NCBI RefSeq assembly: GCF_022539665.2
Contig: NC_081336.1
Coordinates: forward strand, 10,454,778-10,518,777
Direction of reading: 5' to 3'
Length of the DNA stretch: 64,000 nucleotides
Source of the DNA: Daphnia carinata
Taxonomy: Eukaryota > Arthropoda > Branchiopoda > Diplostraca > Daphniidae
Both the position numbers and the translations under genes were made by a program. This document shows, piece by piece, positions 31,540-42,690 of the stretch. The notes beneath the pieces were generated by a model. That model saw only the letters and a program-made list of their open reading frames with translations, searched no databases and was not told the DNA's origin. The first letter of the stretch is position 1. Each line of letters starts with the position of its first letter.

Positions 31540-31612
31540 GATTGGGGATCGAACCCTAGACCTCCAGCGTATCAGTTTAATACTTTACCATTGAGCCATC
31601 TACAACGTATAC
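31540..31612 (-). repeat. tRNA-like sequence (tRNA-derived repeat), minus
   Basis: On the minus strand an A-box TGGCTCAATGGTA and, about 40 bases on, a B-box GGTTCGATCCC, the RNA polymerase III internal promoter pair. Acceptor-stem pairing is poor, so a tRNA-derived SINE piece or tRNA relic is likelier than a functional tRNA. Confidence 0.55.
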
Positions 31613-31694
31613 AAATATGTAATTTCTTCCTTAATACCTTTGTTTGTAGTGGATAAGTCGATACGCTTTCAAATGGGAATTATTGTCTGTATGG

Positions 31695-31768
31695 TTAACA
31701 GTGGCTCAATGGTACAGCGTTCGACTGAGATATGAAATGTCTGAGGTTCGAATACCAGAATGATGCAT
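31695..31768 (+). repeat. tRNA-like sequence (tRNA-derived repeat), plus
   Basis: A-box TGGCTCAATGGTA at 31702-31714 and a B-box-like GAGGTTCGAATACC at 31743-31756. The A-box is identical to that of 31540-31612 on the other strand, so the two form a divergent pair about 100 bases apart. Confidence 0.5.
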
Positions 31769-31911
31769 ATCAGCAAAAGATAAATGAAGAAATACCTCAT
31801 GTGGATTACATGTAGACGTATAAAATAAGGTACAAGAAAGACAAAATAAGTAAAAAGATTTTTGAATTAAAAAAAAACAATTTTTATTGATGTAAAATTT
31901 TTTTTTTGTGT

Positions 31912-31971
31912 CAACTAAGGTAGGAGAAAACTCTACCACATGAGTAGAGTCTCCCCCTACCTTAGTTGACT
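31912..31971. repeat. Strong hairpin
   Basis: GTCAACTAAGGTAGG is followed by an inner stem CTCTAC-loop-GTAGAG and closed by CCTACCTTAGTTGAC. A second short hairpin (CACCGGGG/CCCGGTG) lies at about 31973-31995. Could be the end of a repeat element; function unknown. Confidence 0.7.
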
Positions 31972-31995
31972 CACCGGGGAGATTACCCGGTGCGT

Positions 31996-33206
31996 GGCTA
32001 AGAGAAGCCGGAAAAGGATGAAGAGTGATGATAAGGACAAGTTTTCACGTGAGCGATTAACCGTTATTCGGATATGTGGGTAGCCCCAAGACCCTCAAAA
32101 AGATATCATCGAGCCAGGGGGACCCCCACGTCCCCTTTCCGGACAGCAGCGCACTCACAACCTTTAACTGCTGATCACAGTAGGGGCATGACCCCCCTAC
32201 GGGCTTATTAGAAATTTAGGGGAAACGGGGCCACAGAAAGAAGGGAGCCCAGATATGCACTTGAATTTAAGAGAATAAAACTCTTTACTGTTCGGGATGA
32301 ATCAGCAATTAGCCGTGTCGTCTGAGTAGCGTTCTTTGAAAATTTAGCATCTCTTTTCGTCTTCTATTCTTAAACAGGGAAATATAATGGCTGGACATCT
32401 TTTACGGTTAGCTGCAAAATGTCATCAAGGAGACTGGAATGAAAGAGAAATTAAGATCAAGGTAAAATGTGACCACAGAATAGATGTGAACCAATTTTTG
32501 TGCTTCGCTTTAAATGAAACAAATACCGTTACATGGGAGGCTTGGATCACATTTTCCATGAGGATTCACCTACGCACTTAACTTGGAACACACCATGTGT
32601 GAGGGTTGGACCAAAATATCCATATCGTTTTCACGATACTGATGGGCTTATCATTTGGAACCTTCCTTTCTGTAATTAAAGATGTTTTATTTAATAAACC
32701 CATGATCTCTAAACCATCAATCAAATACCGAATCGCTTACGAAGACATCTTTGGCAGAATGGCAGTCTGGTAGAAAATCAATATTCTTCTTGGGCCTCTT
32801 CGATTGCCAAAAATGGCAATAAGAACTGAACAGGGAACAGTTCACTAAAGAAAATGAGAACATTCCCTTTGTTATGCAGGGAATATTGCTGTAGTTATGC
32901 AAACAATCAGAGCTGTCTTACAGATTGGATGGGAAAATGGAAAGGTTTATCCCTAGATAACACCACCAACCAGTACTGTCACGTCACTGCACATACAGAG
33001 AAGAAAATTCAAAAGTTATTAAAAATTGAATACACCTTTTACCATCAGCATGATACTGCAACACATAGCTCTCGGAGATACTTATTCTACGAAAAATTTA
33101 TCCCATTGTAGAGTAGATCTTGACTTAAACGTAACGCGAATGCCATCACCTAAAATTACAAAATTTAGATTACATGCCAGCATAACAAAAATGCTGCAAG
33201 CTTACA
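31996..33206. other. No gene recognised
   Basis: Single-copy in the window. The longest plus-strand ORF (32387-32581, 64 codons) has no family signature. There are several AATAAA-like signals, but no coherent gene. Confidence 0.45.
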
Positions 33207-33875
33207 TGTTGTAAGGACTCCCGATAAAACTTTAAAGTTAAATAAGTTAGTTAGATTATGTGTTCTATTTCTCATGTTGCGTTTGCCCCCCCCCCCCCCC
33301 TTCTCCCCCACTTGACTCTTTCGCCTCTTGTTTCGTTTTTTATTACCCTTTCTTCGCATGACGTGGGGTCAACGACAGGACATAAATCAGTCGACCTCAC
33401 GTTTCGCGTAACATTCTGGCTCTGTTGCGATGACCCCACGCAAACTTAGCGTTCCACGCCAAGTTGGCGTCATCAAGCCAAAGCGCGGTATAAAACCAAC
33501 GCCTGAGCTGTGCCTTTTTTTTAGTATTCTTGCAACCTGCTGTCCAGTTAGTCGTGCCGTAGCACTCTATTTGTGTAACATTTAAATCCACGCTTGAGTT
33601 TTGTGTACCCTCTTACGTACTTCGAAATAAACTGAGTTCAACACCTACAACTGTCGTGTTCTTCTGATCGCCCTGCAAACATCCTCAACTGAGACGCCAC
33701 TTCCCGTTCTGCCCAAGTCCACCACCACCCCCTTCCGACGTCGCCGTACCTTCAGCTCTCTCCAGCGCCATGACGTCCGCGTAAGTACTCCACACCTTGT
33801 CTCCTTCTTAACTTTCCCAAGTAGCGTTCTTTTCATATCCGTGCAGCCGACGTGACTGGCTGGCGGATCCTAACA
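33207..33875 (+). mobile_element. Possible solo LTR or LTR-like promoter segment
   Basis: Starts TGTTGTAAGG and ends GATCCTAACA (TGTT...AACA ends). Inside are a TATA box (TATAAAA at 33490-33496), downstream T-tract and GT-rich sequence, and AATAAA at 33626-33631, the order of a retrotransposon U3-R-U5. No target duplication matches (TTACA against AAGAT), and there is no second copy here, so this is tentative. A run of C lies at 33286-33300. Confidence 0.35.
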
Positions 33876-34390
33876 AAGATAACTGTGTAATACCAGAATA
33901 TTAGATTAAGATATTAACCTGACCGTTGTCAGTATTGTTTTATTGTTGTGTGTGGTAATCACCCCAGTTGCGTCAGACGTGACAGGAATTGATTATTGCA
34001 ATGTGGTAAACAATGAATTTATACTGTCAGACGATCCATCAAACAGTATAGCCATCTACTGGTAAGGTATCCAGTTCTATTTCACTCAACGGCTCCCGAT
34101 GTTAAAGAAGTTAGGGCTTGAAAATAAGCCCGACAAAATAAATAAGCCCGACACCATGGGGAATGTATTGCTTCTTCTTATGTAAAACACTGCAACAAGT
34201 GTGACTAGTGAATCAAAATCAAATCAGCTATGTTGGCATTGAATCTATATCACTTTTGGCCCCAAGGTATATCTTGTATTAAATTTTGTCTTGGCAGTAG
34301 CGTAAGAAGAGGAAATTGTTGTGAAACTACCTTGAGTGGAGCCAAATATTCCAATGCTGATACATGGGAGCTCAGCAATTTTAAATTTAG
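33876..34390. other. No gene recognised
   Basis: AT-rich. 34050-34100 loosely resembles the start of the fold-back arm that follows (CCATCTACTGGTA...TATCCAGTTCTA), perhaps an old fragment of the same family. Confidence 0.4.
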
Positions 34391-35353
34391 CAACTTTGTA
34401 TCAGGAATTTCTACTGCAGACGGTCCCCCGAACACTATTGCCACCTATTGGTACGATATTCAGTTTTCTACTTTGGGCTTCAGCGATCATCCGGGGCTAG
34501 AGTAAGGGCTGTAGCAAATTTCACTTCTAATCATTCAAAAGCCATAAGGTTCACGTGTAAAAGATATTAATTTTCGTAATCCTTGCTTAATTTAGTTTTA
34601 AATATATTATTCGGATTCGAAATTGAACGCTGATCACGAATAGCTTTGTTTTGACATTTAAATTAACAAAAGGGAGAAAAACGAAGAAAATGACCGTGGG
34701 AAAATTGCCTCCAAAACCGCCAAAAATTGACCATCGTTGGAATTGCTTGAAAATGACAGAATTTACTCACAATCGAATGCTGATTCCGAGAAAATTGCTA
34801 TTTTTTTCATAACATCAACCGTTTTGGAAATACACCGACTTTAAAAACTACTGGCGCGCCAGTACGTTACAGCGCTAGCGTGACACATCAAAGTTATTTA
34901 ATCCTATGTATTTCCAAAACGGTTGATTTTATGAAAAAACTAGCAATTTTCTCGGAATCAGCATTAAATTTTGAGTATATTCTGCCATTTTCAAGCAATT
35001 CCAACGATGGTCAATTTTTGACGGTTTTGGAGGCAATTTTCCCACGGTCATTTTCTTCGTTTTTCTCCATTTTGTTAAGCCCAATGTCAAAGCAGAGCCG
35101 ATAATCGTGATCAACGTTCAATTTCGCATCGGAATAATGTATTTTTTATTAAATTAAGCAAGGATTACGAAAATTGATATCTTTTACAAGTGAACCTTAT
35201 GGCATTAGAAGTATTAAAAGGGTAAGTTGCTACAGACCTTACCCTAGCCCCGGACGATCGCTGAAACCCAATGTAGAAAACTGAATATCGTACCAATAGG
35301 TGACAATAAGGTTCGGGGGACCGTCTGCAGTAGAAATTCCTGATACAAAGTTG
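34391..35353. mobile_element. Fold-back element with ~440-bp inverted arms
   Basis: CAACTTTGTATCAGGAATTT at the left is complementary to 35334-35353, and homology continues inward to about 34840/34905 (e.g. AAACGGTTGAT against ATCAACCGTTT; ATGACCGTGGGAAAATTGCC against GGCAATTTTCCCACGGTCAT). The spacer is about 65 bases. Arms differ by scattered substitutions and small indels, so it is not a cloning artefact. No ORF of note. Confidence 0.88.
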
Positions 35354-36149
35354 AAACTTATTTTTATTCGATGCTTGAAACTGTTAAATGCTAGTATTTG
35401 GTGCTAACATATAATTTGACGCAAAGATGTTGGGGAAATGTTTTAGGGCATTTTCCGCTATTAAAGTCACCACTTGAAACACTTAAATAATTTGATAAAA
35501 TTTTATATGTTAAACAGGAATAAACCCGTTAATAACTTAGTATTAAAAAAAAAAAAAATCAGGAAAATAGTTGTTAAATTATTAGTTAAGATTGACTATA
35601 CGTTTACTATTGACGATGACGACAGATGGGTGAATTCAACACAGATGCTGAAAAACAAAGAAAACCAACACATTTCTACAGATTCATTATAACTTCTTGC
35701 AGTTGATGGCGAAATTTTCAAGAAACGAAACTAAGCTTCACTACTATCTAACACTACTTTTCTCCTACATTCAAGCTTACTTTCAAAATGTAAAAAAAGT
35801 TACTAATGAATTATCCACTAATCAAGCTTACCATCAAACTGAAGTATTGTTTTTTTAATTAACGCCAACTTACGATGTCTGTGCTTCTTCTAGTTTGAAT
35901 AAATCTGTTCAATCAAAAACGTCAAGAATCCAAGTCCAGTACCAATGCCTCGAATTAAACCAAAATTTCTTAAGTGCAAAAAAAATTTGATTATCACCTT
36001 GATTCGTCATGATGTTCATCACATAGAACATATGAAATCCAAATCAAGTAAAAAGACTTCTTTGCTGCGAAATATTGCTTACTTCTTTGGGTTGGCTGTT
36101 TAATTCTGAATCAATGGTAGACGGACTCAAAGTGTTCTTCTTATTCCTT
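35354..36149. other. No gene recognised
   Basis: AT-rich, no ORF over 72 codons. The end near 36050-36149 may hold decayed transmembrane exons of the receptor fragment that follows on the minus strand. Confidence 0.4.
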
Positions 36150-36615
36150 GATACATGGCACAACAAGGCTAAATCCATCCCCCCATGTCAGGAGAGGAAG
36201 GTATAGTCCATCCTTGCTACACGAACCAGCGTTAAGTAGAAAGAGTTCGCCACGCCGTCGATACCCTTACAGAATTTAAAAATAAAAAAACATGATGCCC
36301 ATAAGTTATCTACTGAAAATCAATGCATAAACCATTTTCCGCTACCTCATCATTTATGAGTTGATAGAACAAACCCTCATGCGTCCCGTACATATGCGCA
36401 ATAGTTTGATTAATTAGCACGAACGAATACCTGTGGAATAAAGAGGGTAGTTTTTTAGAATAACAAACAACAAATAAGCAGACAAATTAAGTTCAACCTA
36501 CGTAAAGTTTAATATTGCCGCTAGCCATTCGACCAAATAACCGTCCGATCCAGTCCAAGTGTAGGTGCCATTCGGTCCTCGCTTTTAAGTATCGAAAAGT
36601 GGTTGCTAAATCGGA
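36150..36615 (-). pseudogene. Ionotropic receptor (IR) ligand-binding fragment
   Basis: On the minus strand an exon reads GPNGTYTWTGSDGYLVEWLA then AILNFT, and after a short intron YSFVLINQTIAHMYG, EGLFYQLINDEV; a third block has DGVANSFYLTLVRVARMDYT. This is the S1 half of the glutamate-receptor-like ligand-binding domain of arthropod ionotropic receptors (G-x-D-G-x-L...L-x-A-x-L-N-F-T...VD-x-x-x-x-x-F-x-x-T-x-x-R-x-x-x-M-D-F-T). The second block ends in a stop near 36300. No pore or S2 half was found. IRs are chemosensory cation channels; this is probably a relic or partial gene. Confidence 0.6.
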
Positions 36616-37297
36616 ATAAATAAAAAATAATTGATAAGCTTCGTACAATACCATTTTCACTAAAGAAGAGCACATTTAGGACATTACGATTACTTCTAAC
36701 GAGAATACATCTACACTGGTACTTACATCAAACATTAAAAAATTGAAGTGTCAACCAGTAAAAAAAAAAATTGACCAAATCATTGTCAGATTAAACGTTT
36801 CAGCGTAGAAACAACTGTGTACATTGGCATTTGTGAGTGTTGAAGACTGGATTATAAATACATTGATTGCAATGCTATGGCTAAAAGTTTGCAACCAGGC
36901 TGTTAAAATCAATGAATCTGAATAAGAAAATACAATCAAATTTAAACATTAACAATTTAGTTGTAAATGTCAACTACTTGAATCGTTGATGAAGCCCAAT
37001 TTCTCCATTTGGCGCCCTTTGGTATAACAAGGCCTTTTAAAGTTCACGTAGTAAAGATGACAGACAAAATTCTTCCGGTTTTGGGACTACCATTTGCAGT
37101 TATCTCGAATAACTTTACAGAACTGCAAGTTCACTCAGCAAACCCTGGCAAAAAAATTACAAAATGCAAAGTGAATTTTCCCTACTTACTGGTGCTAAAC
37201 AAATGATGAAACAAAAAGGTTTATACCGTGATTTAAAAATCCTTATTTTGTTTACTGTCAAAACGTCATGTGACTCAATTCATTACATTCTGTGGTA
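36616..37297. other. No gene recognised
   Basis: Short ORFs on both strands (e.g. 37009-37206 plus, 65 codons) lack family signatures. Confidence 0.4.
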
Positions 37298-37352
37298 TTG
37301 ACCACTAGATGGCGTTCCTCTTACCTCACTTCCCTCCGCTAGATGTCACTGT
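37298..37352. promoter_or_regulatory. Two CTCF-like motifs
   Basis: GACCACTAGATGGCGTTCC (about 37297-37315) closely fits the CTCF core CCA-C/G-TAG-x-GG-GC/AC; a weaker CCGCTAGATGTCACT follows at 37338-37352. Binding is inference from the motif alone. Confidence 0.4.
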
Positions 37353-37364
37353 TTAACGATTAAA

Positions 37365-37583
37365 ATGGTTACGATTTGTACAGAACTTGATCTCGGCATG
37401 GCAAGTTCTATAGCCGCTGTTCAATACGAAACCACCATTACGCCCCGGTATTTGATAACGCCAATATATTTAGTAGATGCCTATTTACTAGAGCAATCTG
37501 GCGGTCTAAAACTGTCAGATACCGGAACATATTGGCGATTTAGTAAGGAATGCCATGTCGGGAACTTAGAGCGCGTAGCTTAG
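37365..37583 (+). other. Unrecognised 72-codon ORF
   Basis: Begins with ATG, 25 bases after the CTCF-like pair; no signal peptide or known motif. May be chance or an exon of an unknown gene. Confidence 0.25.
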
Positions 37584-37869
37584 GTTGTTTAGCATACGTT
37601 ACTGTTCCTGATGCACTTCATGCCAGTACCGCACGTCGGAGTATTCCAACCTTACAATCATATCTTTGTCATAGCTCAAGATAAGCCGAGCCGTTTCGTG
37701 TCACTGCGTACGTGAGCAACCATCTTTCATTTGATCTATGCAATATATCGTTTAGCCCTTCCTAGCAGCGCTTTTGGTATTACTTGAGTTTCCTGATCGT
37801 CTTCTTCTGGTGTTGTTCAAAACCAGGATTGCTTAATCCCCAAATGATTTAGATCAGTTTCGTCCAAAA

Positions 37870-39160
37870 TTTAAAACCTGACCCCCGGCAAGACAAATAC
37901 TCCACGGTCGAGGAAATCGTTGAATCGCACCGCTGTCGCGACAACAATATTACACCCAGCTTGAAGATTTGACCGCTGATAGCTCGTGACAATTCCTCCA
38001 TATACAATCACAGATTTTAAAACCGAATTGTAGGAGAATTAACACGCCCCCCGGTGAATTTGAATGGCCAATTCACGAGTGGGTGCGACAATTACAACTT
38101 CTGGCTTTTGCTCCATGGAATGAGACGCACCAGCAACACCTTGTTCAAGCAATATGTTCAAAACCGGTACCAAGTACGCCACCTGCATGAAAAAGTGTTA
38201 AATTTTAGATGACTTAATCAACGAATATCACAAAGGGTTTGTGGAATACCTTAGATGCAATTGGACCTTTTAGTAGTCGTAATTACCAGCGTGCCCACTC
38301 AAAATTACTTTTACTTCAACTTACCCAGTTCACACCGAACCCTTCGAATGAAGTCAGTACCAGGACATCCAGGTTTCAAAATTACTAAGCGTTAATTAAT
38401 TGGACTACTGTTTTGCCGGAGCCCGTGACAGCACAACCAATTAAATTTCTTTTGGCAAGAATACCTGCAACGGAAGCTTTCTGAACAGGTGTTGGTTTTA
38501 TGTAGCCAGAATTCTTAAGTTTTGAAGTAGTAGTAGGTGCAGGCCTGCTTCTTAGAATGATGTTATGTGTTGAGGTACATCTTTTCCTGTAATCTAAAGC
38601 AAACCGAATAGATATTTTCAAGTCACAAAATACAGTTTGAAAAATGGCTTACCTGGAGGACTACTTTCACATGTCACAGCTTCCGGAATATATTGTTCAC
38701 TCGGCTTTCCATCTTCCGTCAATTCACTGAATAGATTCGGGCAGCTTTCCGAGGTGTGGCCAGCTTCATTACGCTGTGGTAAAACAATGAACACTGCAAC
38801 ATAAAATATTTTTGTGAAGATACAGTTGGTGCTTATGTTGTAACACTTGCTGCCACCAATGCCTCCTCCTTGTGGGAAATCCCTTGCTACATGGCCCTCT
38901 TCTTCGTTAAAAATGGACACCTAAAACGTTTTTGTTTTCTTTTTTACCTCATGGCAGGTATCACTTCCCCAACCGCCACGGTTTTGTCCTTCGAGAAACG
39001 TCCCCTTCCCCATACTATCAAAAGAACCAAGAAGTTAAATTCGCACATCTTTTTCGATATTTTCATCTTACTTTGTGACGTCAACGGGCCACTGCCACCG
39101 CCCCCACCAGCTTGTGGACACTCTCTGGCAAAATATCCTTCTCGGCACTGTTAAACAAAA
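37870..39160 (-). pseudogene. vas: Older, diverged vasa/DDX4 relic
   Basis: Minus-strand order: CCHC knuckle (GYFARECPQAGG, about 39150-39070), a second, damaged knuckle (NEEEGHVARDFPQGGG, where the first Cys positions are lost, about 38910-38870), a third (EAGHTSESCPN, about 38765-38730) with the EQYIPEAVTCESSPPG exon and a donor, then the Q motif (TPVQKAS), motif I (AVTGSGKT, about 38410), an intron region, a well-kept motif Ia (APTRELAIQIH, about 38105-38075), a TAA after GAC, the GG box, and motif Ib as TAVR. It ends near 37880 without POLD1. It is diverged from the array copies but better preserved at PTREL, so it is not a copy of the array chimera; both descend from a vasa gene. Confidence 0.8.
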
Positions 39161-39264
39161 CCATATCAAAGTAATCACACTAGGAATACAAGAAAACACT
39201 TACCTTGTGACAAAGGGCAGAAAACTAGATCAGAATGAAACAAATCTTTGCGCGTGCAGACATC

Positions 39265-39500
39265 AGATGTCATCTAGCGGTTAGAAATAACAAAGTTTTT
39301 CGACTGGCATCTAACGTCTGGCTTAAGAAACGTTTTTAACAGTGCCATCTAGTGTCCGGAAGAAAAAACTTTTTTGGACTATCTAGTGTCCGGAAGAACG
39401 AACTTTTACAGTGCCATCTAGTGTCCGGTAGAAGAAACACTTGGGACAGTTCCATCTAGCGATTCGAAATACTACGATGCGACTGCCATCTAACCTCTGG
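39265..39500. repeat. Degenerate tandem repeats carrying CTCF-like motifs
   Basis: At least seven copies of (G)CCATCTAGTGTCCGG or close variants (39270, 39306, 39345, 39378, 39414, 39453, 39487), spaced about 33-40 bases. On the other strand each reads CCGGACACTAGATGGCA, which contains the CACTAGATGGCA core of CTCF sites. Units diverge most at the edges. Confidence 0.65.
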
Positions 39501-39640
39501 CACAAGAACCACTTTAAAGTAGTATTCGAAAACTTCCTCCCGTTCTTGTGCCTCGCGTTCATCCACTTTTTCGCAACCCTCTTCGTCTTCCGACCCTACA
39601 TCAGCACCTTCCTCAGCTACAGGACCACGCGATGAACCAA

Positions 39641-40285
39641 TTAGACCTGGACTTCTCCAATTACTTCTTGAGCTACTCCGTGGTCTTCCTCTTCTTCCAG
39701 TTCCTCTTCCTCCTCAACTTCATCGTAATCTCCTTCCAATTTCTCTTCCTCCTCTCTCCCAACAGATTTATTGTCAACTCCTTCAGCCTCATCGCTACTA
39801 GAATCCAGGTCATAGATCCACGTCGAATCCATAAAGACGTATTGAACTAGACGATGTTTCGTAACGTCGTCCACGTCCGGCCTTAAATACGCCGATAGCA
39901 AAGCATACAGTGATGGAGGTGGATAAGTTTGAATGTCCCGTTGGTTTGTTGTGCCTTTTTCTTCTGCCAACAACTCCAAGACGGACGCAGGGACCAGTTG
40001 GTCAATCAAAAGAACTTCAGCTGCTTTGACAGAGGAACTGAGACTCTCAATCTCAGATTCCCTATTCCGGTAGAATTGTTCCAGCTGGCGGCGAGGATAG
40101 GGCGATAAACTGCAGCTTTCGTTGACGTTCGTTGAGTTTCGAGTGTTCGTTGAGCGTTGACAGTGCAGCTGTCGCTCCATTTCTTGGCACGAGTGATCGA
40201 AAAGGATGTTGCAAAGATTTTCACGCAGGGGAGTTGACCACTTTCTGCCATGCCCATTTCTCAACAAAGTACGCTCGCAGTCCAC
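39641..40285 (-). CDS. ELYS/AHCTF1-like fragment with acidic tail
   Basis: Open for 214 codons on the minus strand. Residues about 120-160 read TYPPPSLYALLSAYLR and KHRLVQYVFMD, similar to the YPPPS-x-x-ALL-x-x-YL...KH-x-x-x-x-YLLLD stretch I recall from the helical domain of the nucleoporin ELYS, which seeds nuclear pores on chromatin. The end is a glutamate-rich run (EEEE...LEEEED). Only this domain is visible, so it is an exon or a fragment; flanking exons were not identified. The acidic tail may be specific to this copy. Confidence 0.4.
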   Translation of the reverse strand: MDCERTLLRNGHGRKWSTPLRENLCNILFDHSCQEMERQLHCQRSTNTRNSTNVNESCSLSPYPRRQLEQFYRNRESEIESLSSSVKAAEVLLIDQLVPASVLELLAEEKGTTNQRDIQTYPPPSLYALLSAYLRPDVDDVTKHRLVQYVFMDSTWIYDLDSSSDEAEGVDNKSVGREEEEKLEGDYDEVEEEEELEEEEDHGVAQEVIGEVQV

Positions 40286-41589
40286 CGAAAAAAATCATAG
40301 GTCAGACTTGTTCATTTAACCCCAAAGTTCTTTCACATTTTCACCACGATGAGGTGAAAATGTTTGCTCTAGCGATCGATCATTGAATTTTTCTTGGTTT
40401 CTGTTAAACTTTAAATTATTTAACTTAGAGCAAGTGACGTCTCGTACGATCACCAGGTCAATGCAATGAGAAGTTGTAAAAGTAATTCAATTGTTTTTCT
40501 TTGTTTAGGCTATTCCCAAAAACTAATTGAAATCGTGTTTCATAAGCCACATTTTTTTAACTGGTAGCCCTACGTGGTAGGACCATCGAAGCTCTTCACT
40601 AAGTATTAAAACACTAGAATTCGTTGAAGCATTTTTTTTAACAGCTTTATTTTTTAAATCCAAATTATTTCCGAAAGTACAGGCAATCTGTAGTAACCAA
40701 CATTGAATTTCTGAAAGAAATCGAAAGAAAAGAGAAGATGGAGAGGTATAACTAGGAAAATGTAAGTATGCTTAGAAAACCTGTGGACTTTCTTCAAATC
40801 ACGTCCCATCTAAACGAAGGTGCAAACTTCACATCACATTCAAAATGGCAGCTATTGAAATTTAAAAGACTAGTTTACAGTGTCTGCAACGATGGTCCCC
40901 TATTTTCAATAACTACAAATAGACGGCATCTAAGAATCAAGAATGAAACGTAAGTGAAGGAATGAAAAATGGATCATTTCTGAATAAGAAAACCTGTCCA
41001 CTTACACAGTACTAAAGTACTTACACAGATGGTATTCAAAGTATCAAAAATGATCATTGTCATCAATTCTTCCTTCAGTCTGATAGAACCTTCTGAAACC
41101 AAATACATTGGCTGAAACTTGGTGGCATCATGATAACCGATTGAAATTGGGGGTGGGAGAGAGGTGACAATGGCCATAACGATTAAAAAAATTTTCCGCT
41201 TTAACAGCATAGTAATTTCATAACCAATTATGCCATTGTCGTCTCTCTTCACCTATTAACGTTCAGTGTATCAAAATGCCGATGTTCCGTAGCCAATGCA
41301 CATCAGTCGCCAAAGTTACAATCAAAAAGAAATGAAAAATCGATACCAATGACAATGACCATAATGAGATTAGGGAACTGCTTCCTTTGACAGCAAACAG
41401 GTTTCCTAAGCGTCAAAGATGTTCATTGTCGTATGTCGCCATTCACTTCCGTCCAGTAGAGCATAATGCCATCAATTTGCAGCCACCACATCGAATCAGA
41501 TCAATTTTGCCCCTTCCTTCAAACGTTACGAATTTAAACAAAACCAAAGCACACAGAATTATCTAAGCTTCAAAACATATTCATTGTTA

Positions 41590-42446
41590 GACCTTCTTCT
41601 CCTCTGCTTTCATTTCGTTGTTAGAAGAACGATGTCCAAACATCGTTTTGAGTCTTTTGAAGAATTTCTTCCCCTTTTTTTCTGCCTTTGGCTCCGGAAA
41701 CATTTCTTTGGCGAAAGCCACTTCTGCCATCTTCTTCTCAAAATCGATATTTTCGTTTTCGACAATCACTTGCAGGGCTTTTTCTCTTCGCTGGACAAGT
41801 TCGGTTAGTTCCGCGCGCTCTACTTCCGATGACGCAGAAGCAAGTTTTTTTTTTTATTTTTAAGCTCGTCTTCTGCATCACGTATAACTTCGCAGGACCT
41901 CCTTCTGTCATTTTCATAAATATTTTTAAGCTTAGAAAAAGTCTTCCTGAGGTTGTCGATACAGTTGGATTCTTCGAGCTCAATGACTAGCGGTTCAAAT
42001 TCGTTCTCGGACTCGGCCCTTTTTATCTCGAACGCTACCATTATGTCCATTATGGTCTCTGACATGTGCTGCTCATACTCTTCGCGATTTTCATTATTCT
42101 TGTGCTTTGCCATCTCGATGCGTAACCCCAAGTAATTGATCATAGAACCGGTCAAGTCTAGCACTGTTTTAGGTCCAGCATCTGATTTTGTTGACGGCGC
42201 TTGGGGAGGCGTTTCATTTCCCGTTGTGCGTGTTATTTTGATCAAATGCGCATTTTCTTCATGTAAACGGAGCTTGTGGAAGTGTCTACGACCCAGGAAG
42301 TTGGGCATAGCCTTATATCCTGCACACACGTAAATTGGGGTTTCAAATGATTCGCCGTCTAATTCAACAAAGGGGTAGAAAAATCCAACGAGGTCATCCC
42401 ATTTTACGTGCTCCTTGAACTTCCCTGTACGCTTCGCCATGACCAA
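41590..42446 (-). pseudogene. Retropepsin-like gene relic, minus half
   Basis: Matches residues 147-420 of the intact protein at 9913-11220, with about 15-20% changed residues by eye. The part with FLGRRHFHKLRLHEENAHLIKI is open from 42446 to about 41850; an indel at an A-run near 41845-41860 shifts the frame before the coiled-coil end (41590-41770). The D-K-G core is not on this strand: sequence homology stops at 42446, where the reading continues inverted. Confidence 0.8.
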
Positions 42447-42690
42447 AGTGATCTTTGATTGACAAAGGCTGTGAACATTCCATCATCAGTTTAGACCAAT
42501 GGCAAAAATTAGATACACTGAACGCATTTTACGAAGATAGGTGGCGAAAGAGAGACGACAAATTGGATGAGCTCGTTGGATTTTTCTAGAAGGCGAATCA
42601 AAACGATGTTTGGACATCATTCGCATTTGATCAAAAAAAATAACTAATGAAAGCAGAGGAAAAGTTTTTTAATCAATGAATATGTTTTGT
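42447..42690 (+). pseudogene. Retropepsin-like gene relic, inverted plus-strand half
   Basis: Plus strand reads VIDKGCEHSIISLDQWQ (from about 42453), then after a deletion ELVGFF, then the KTMFG end and MKAEEK. Thus fragments of the same gene lie head to head with the minus half at 42446. Again the triplet is D-K-G, not D-T-G, so the change predates the split of the two copies. Confidence 0.75.
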
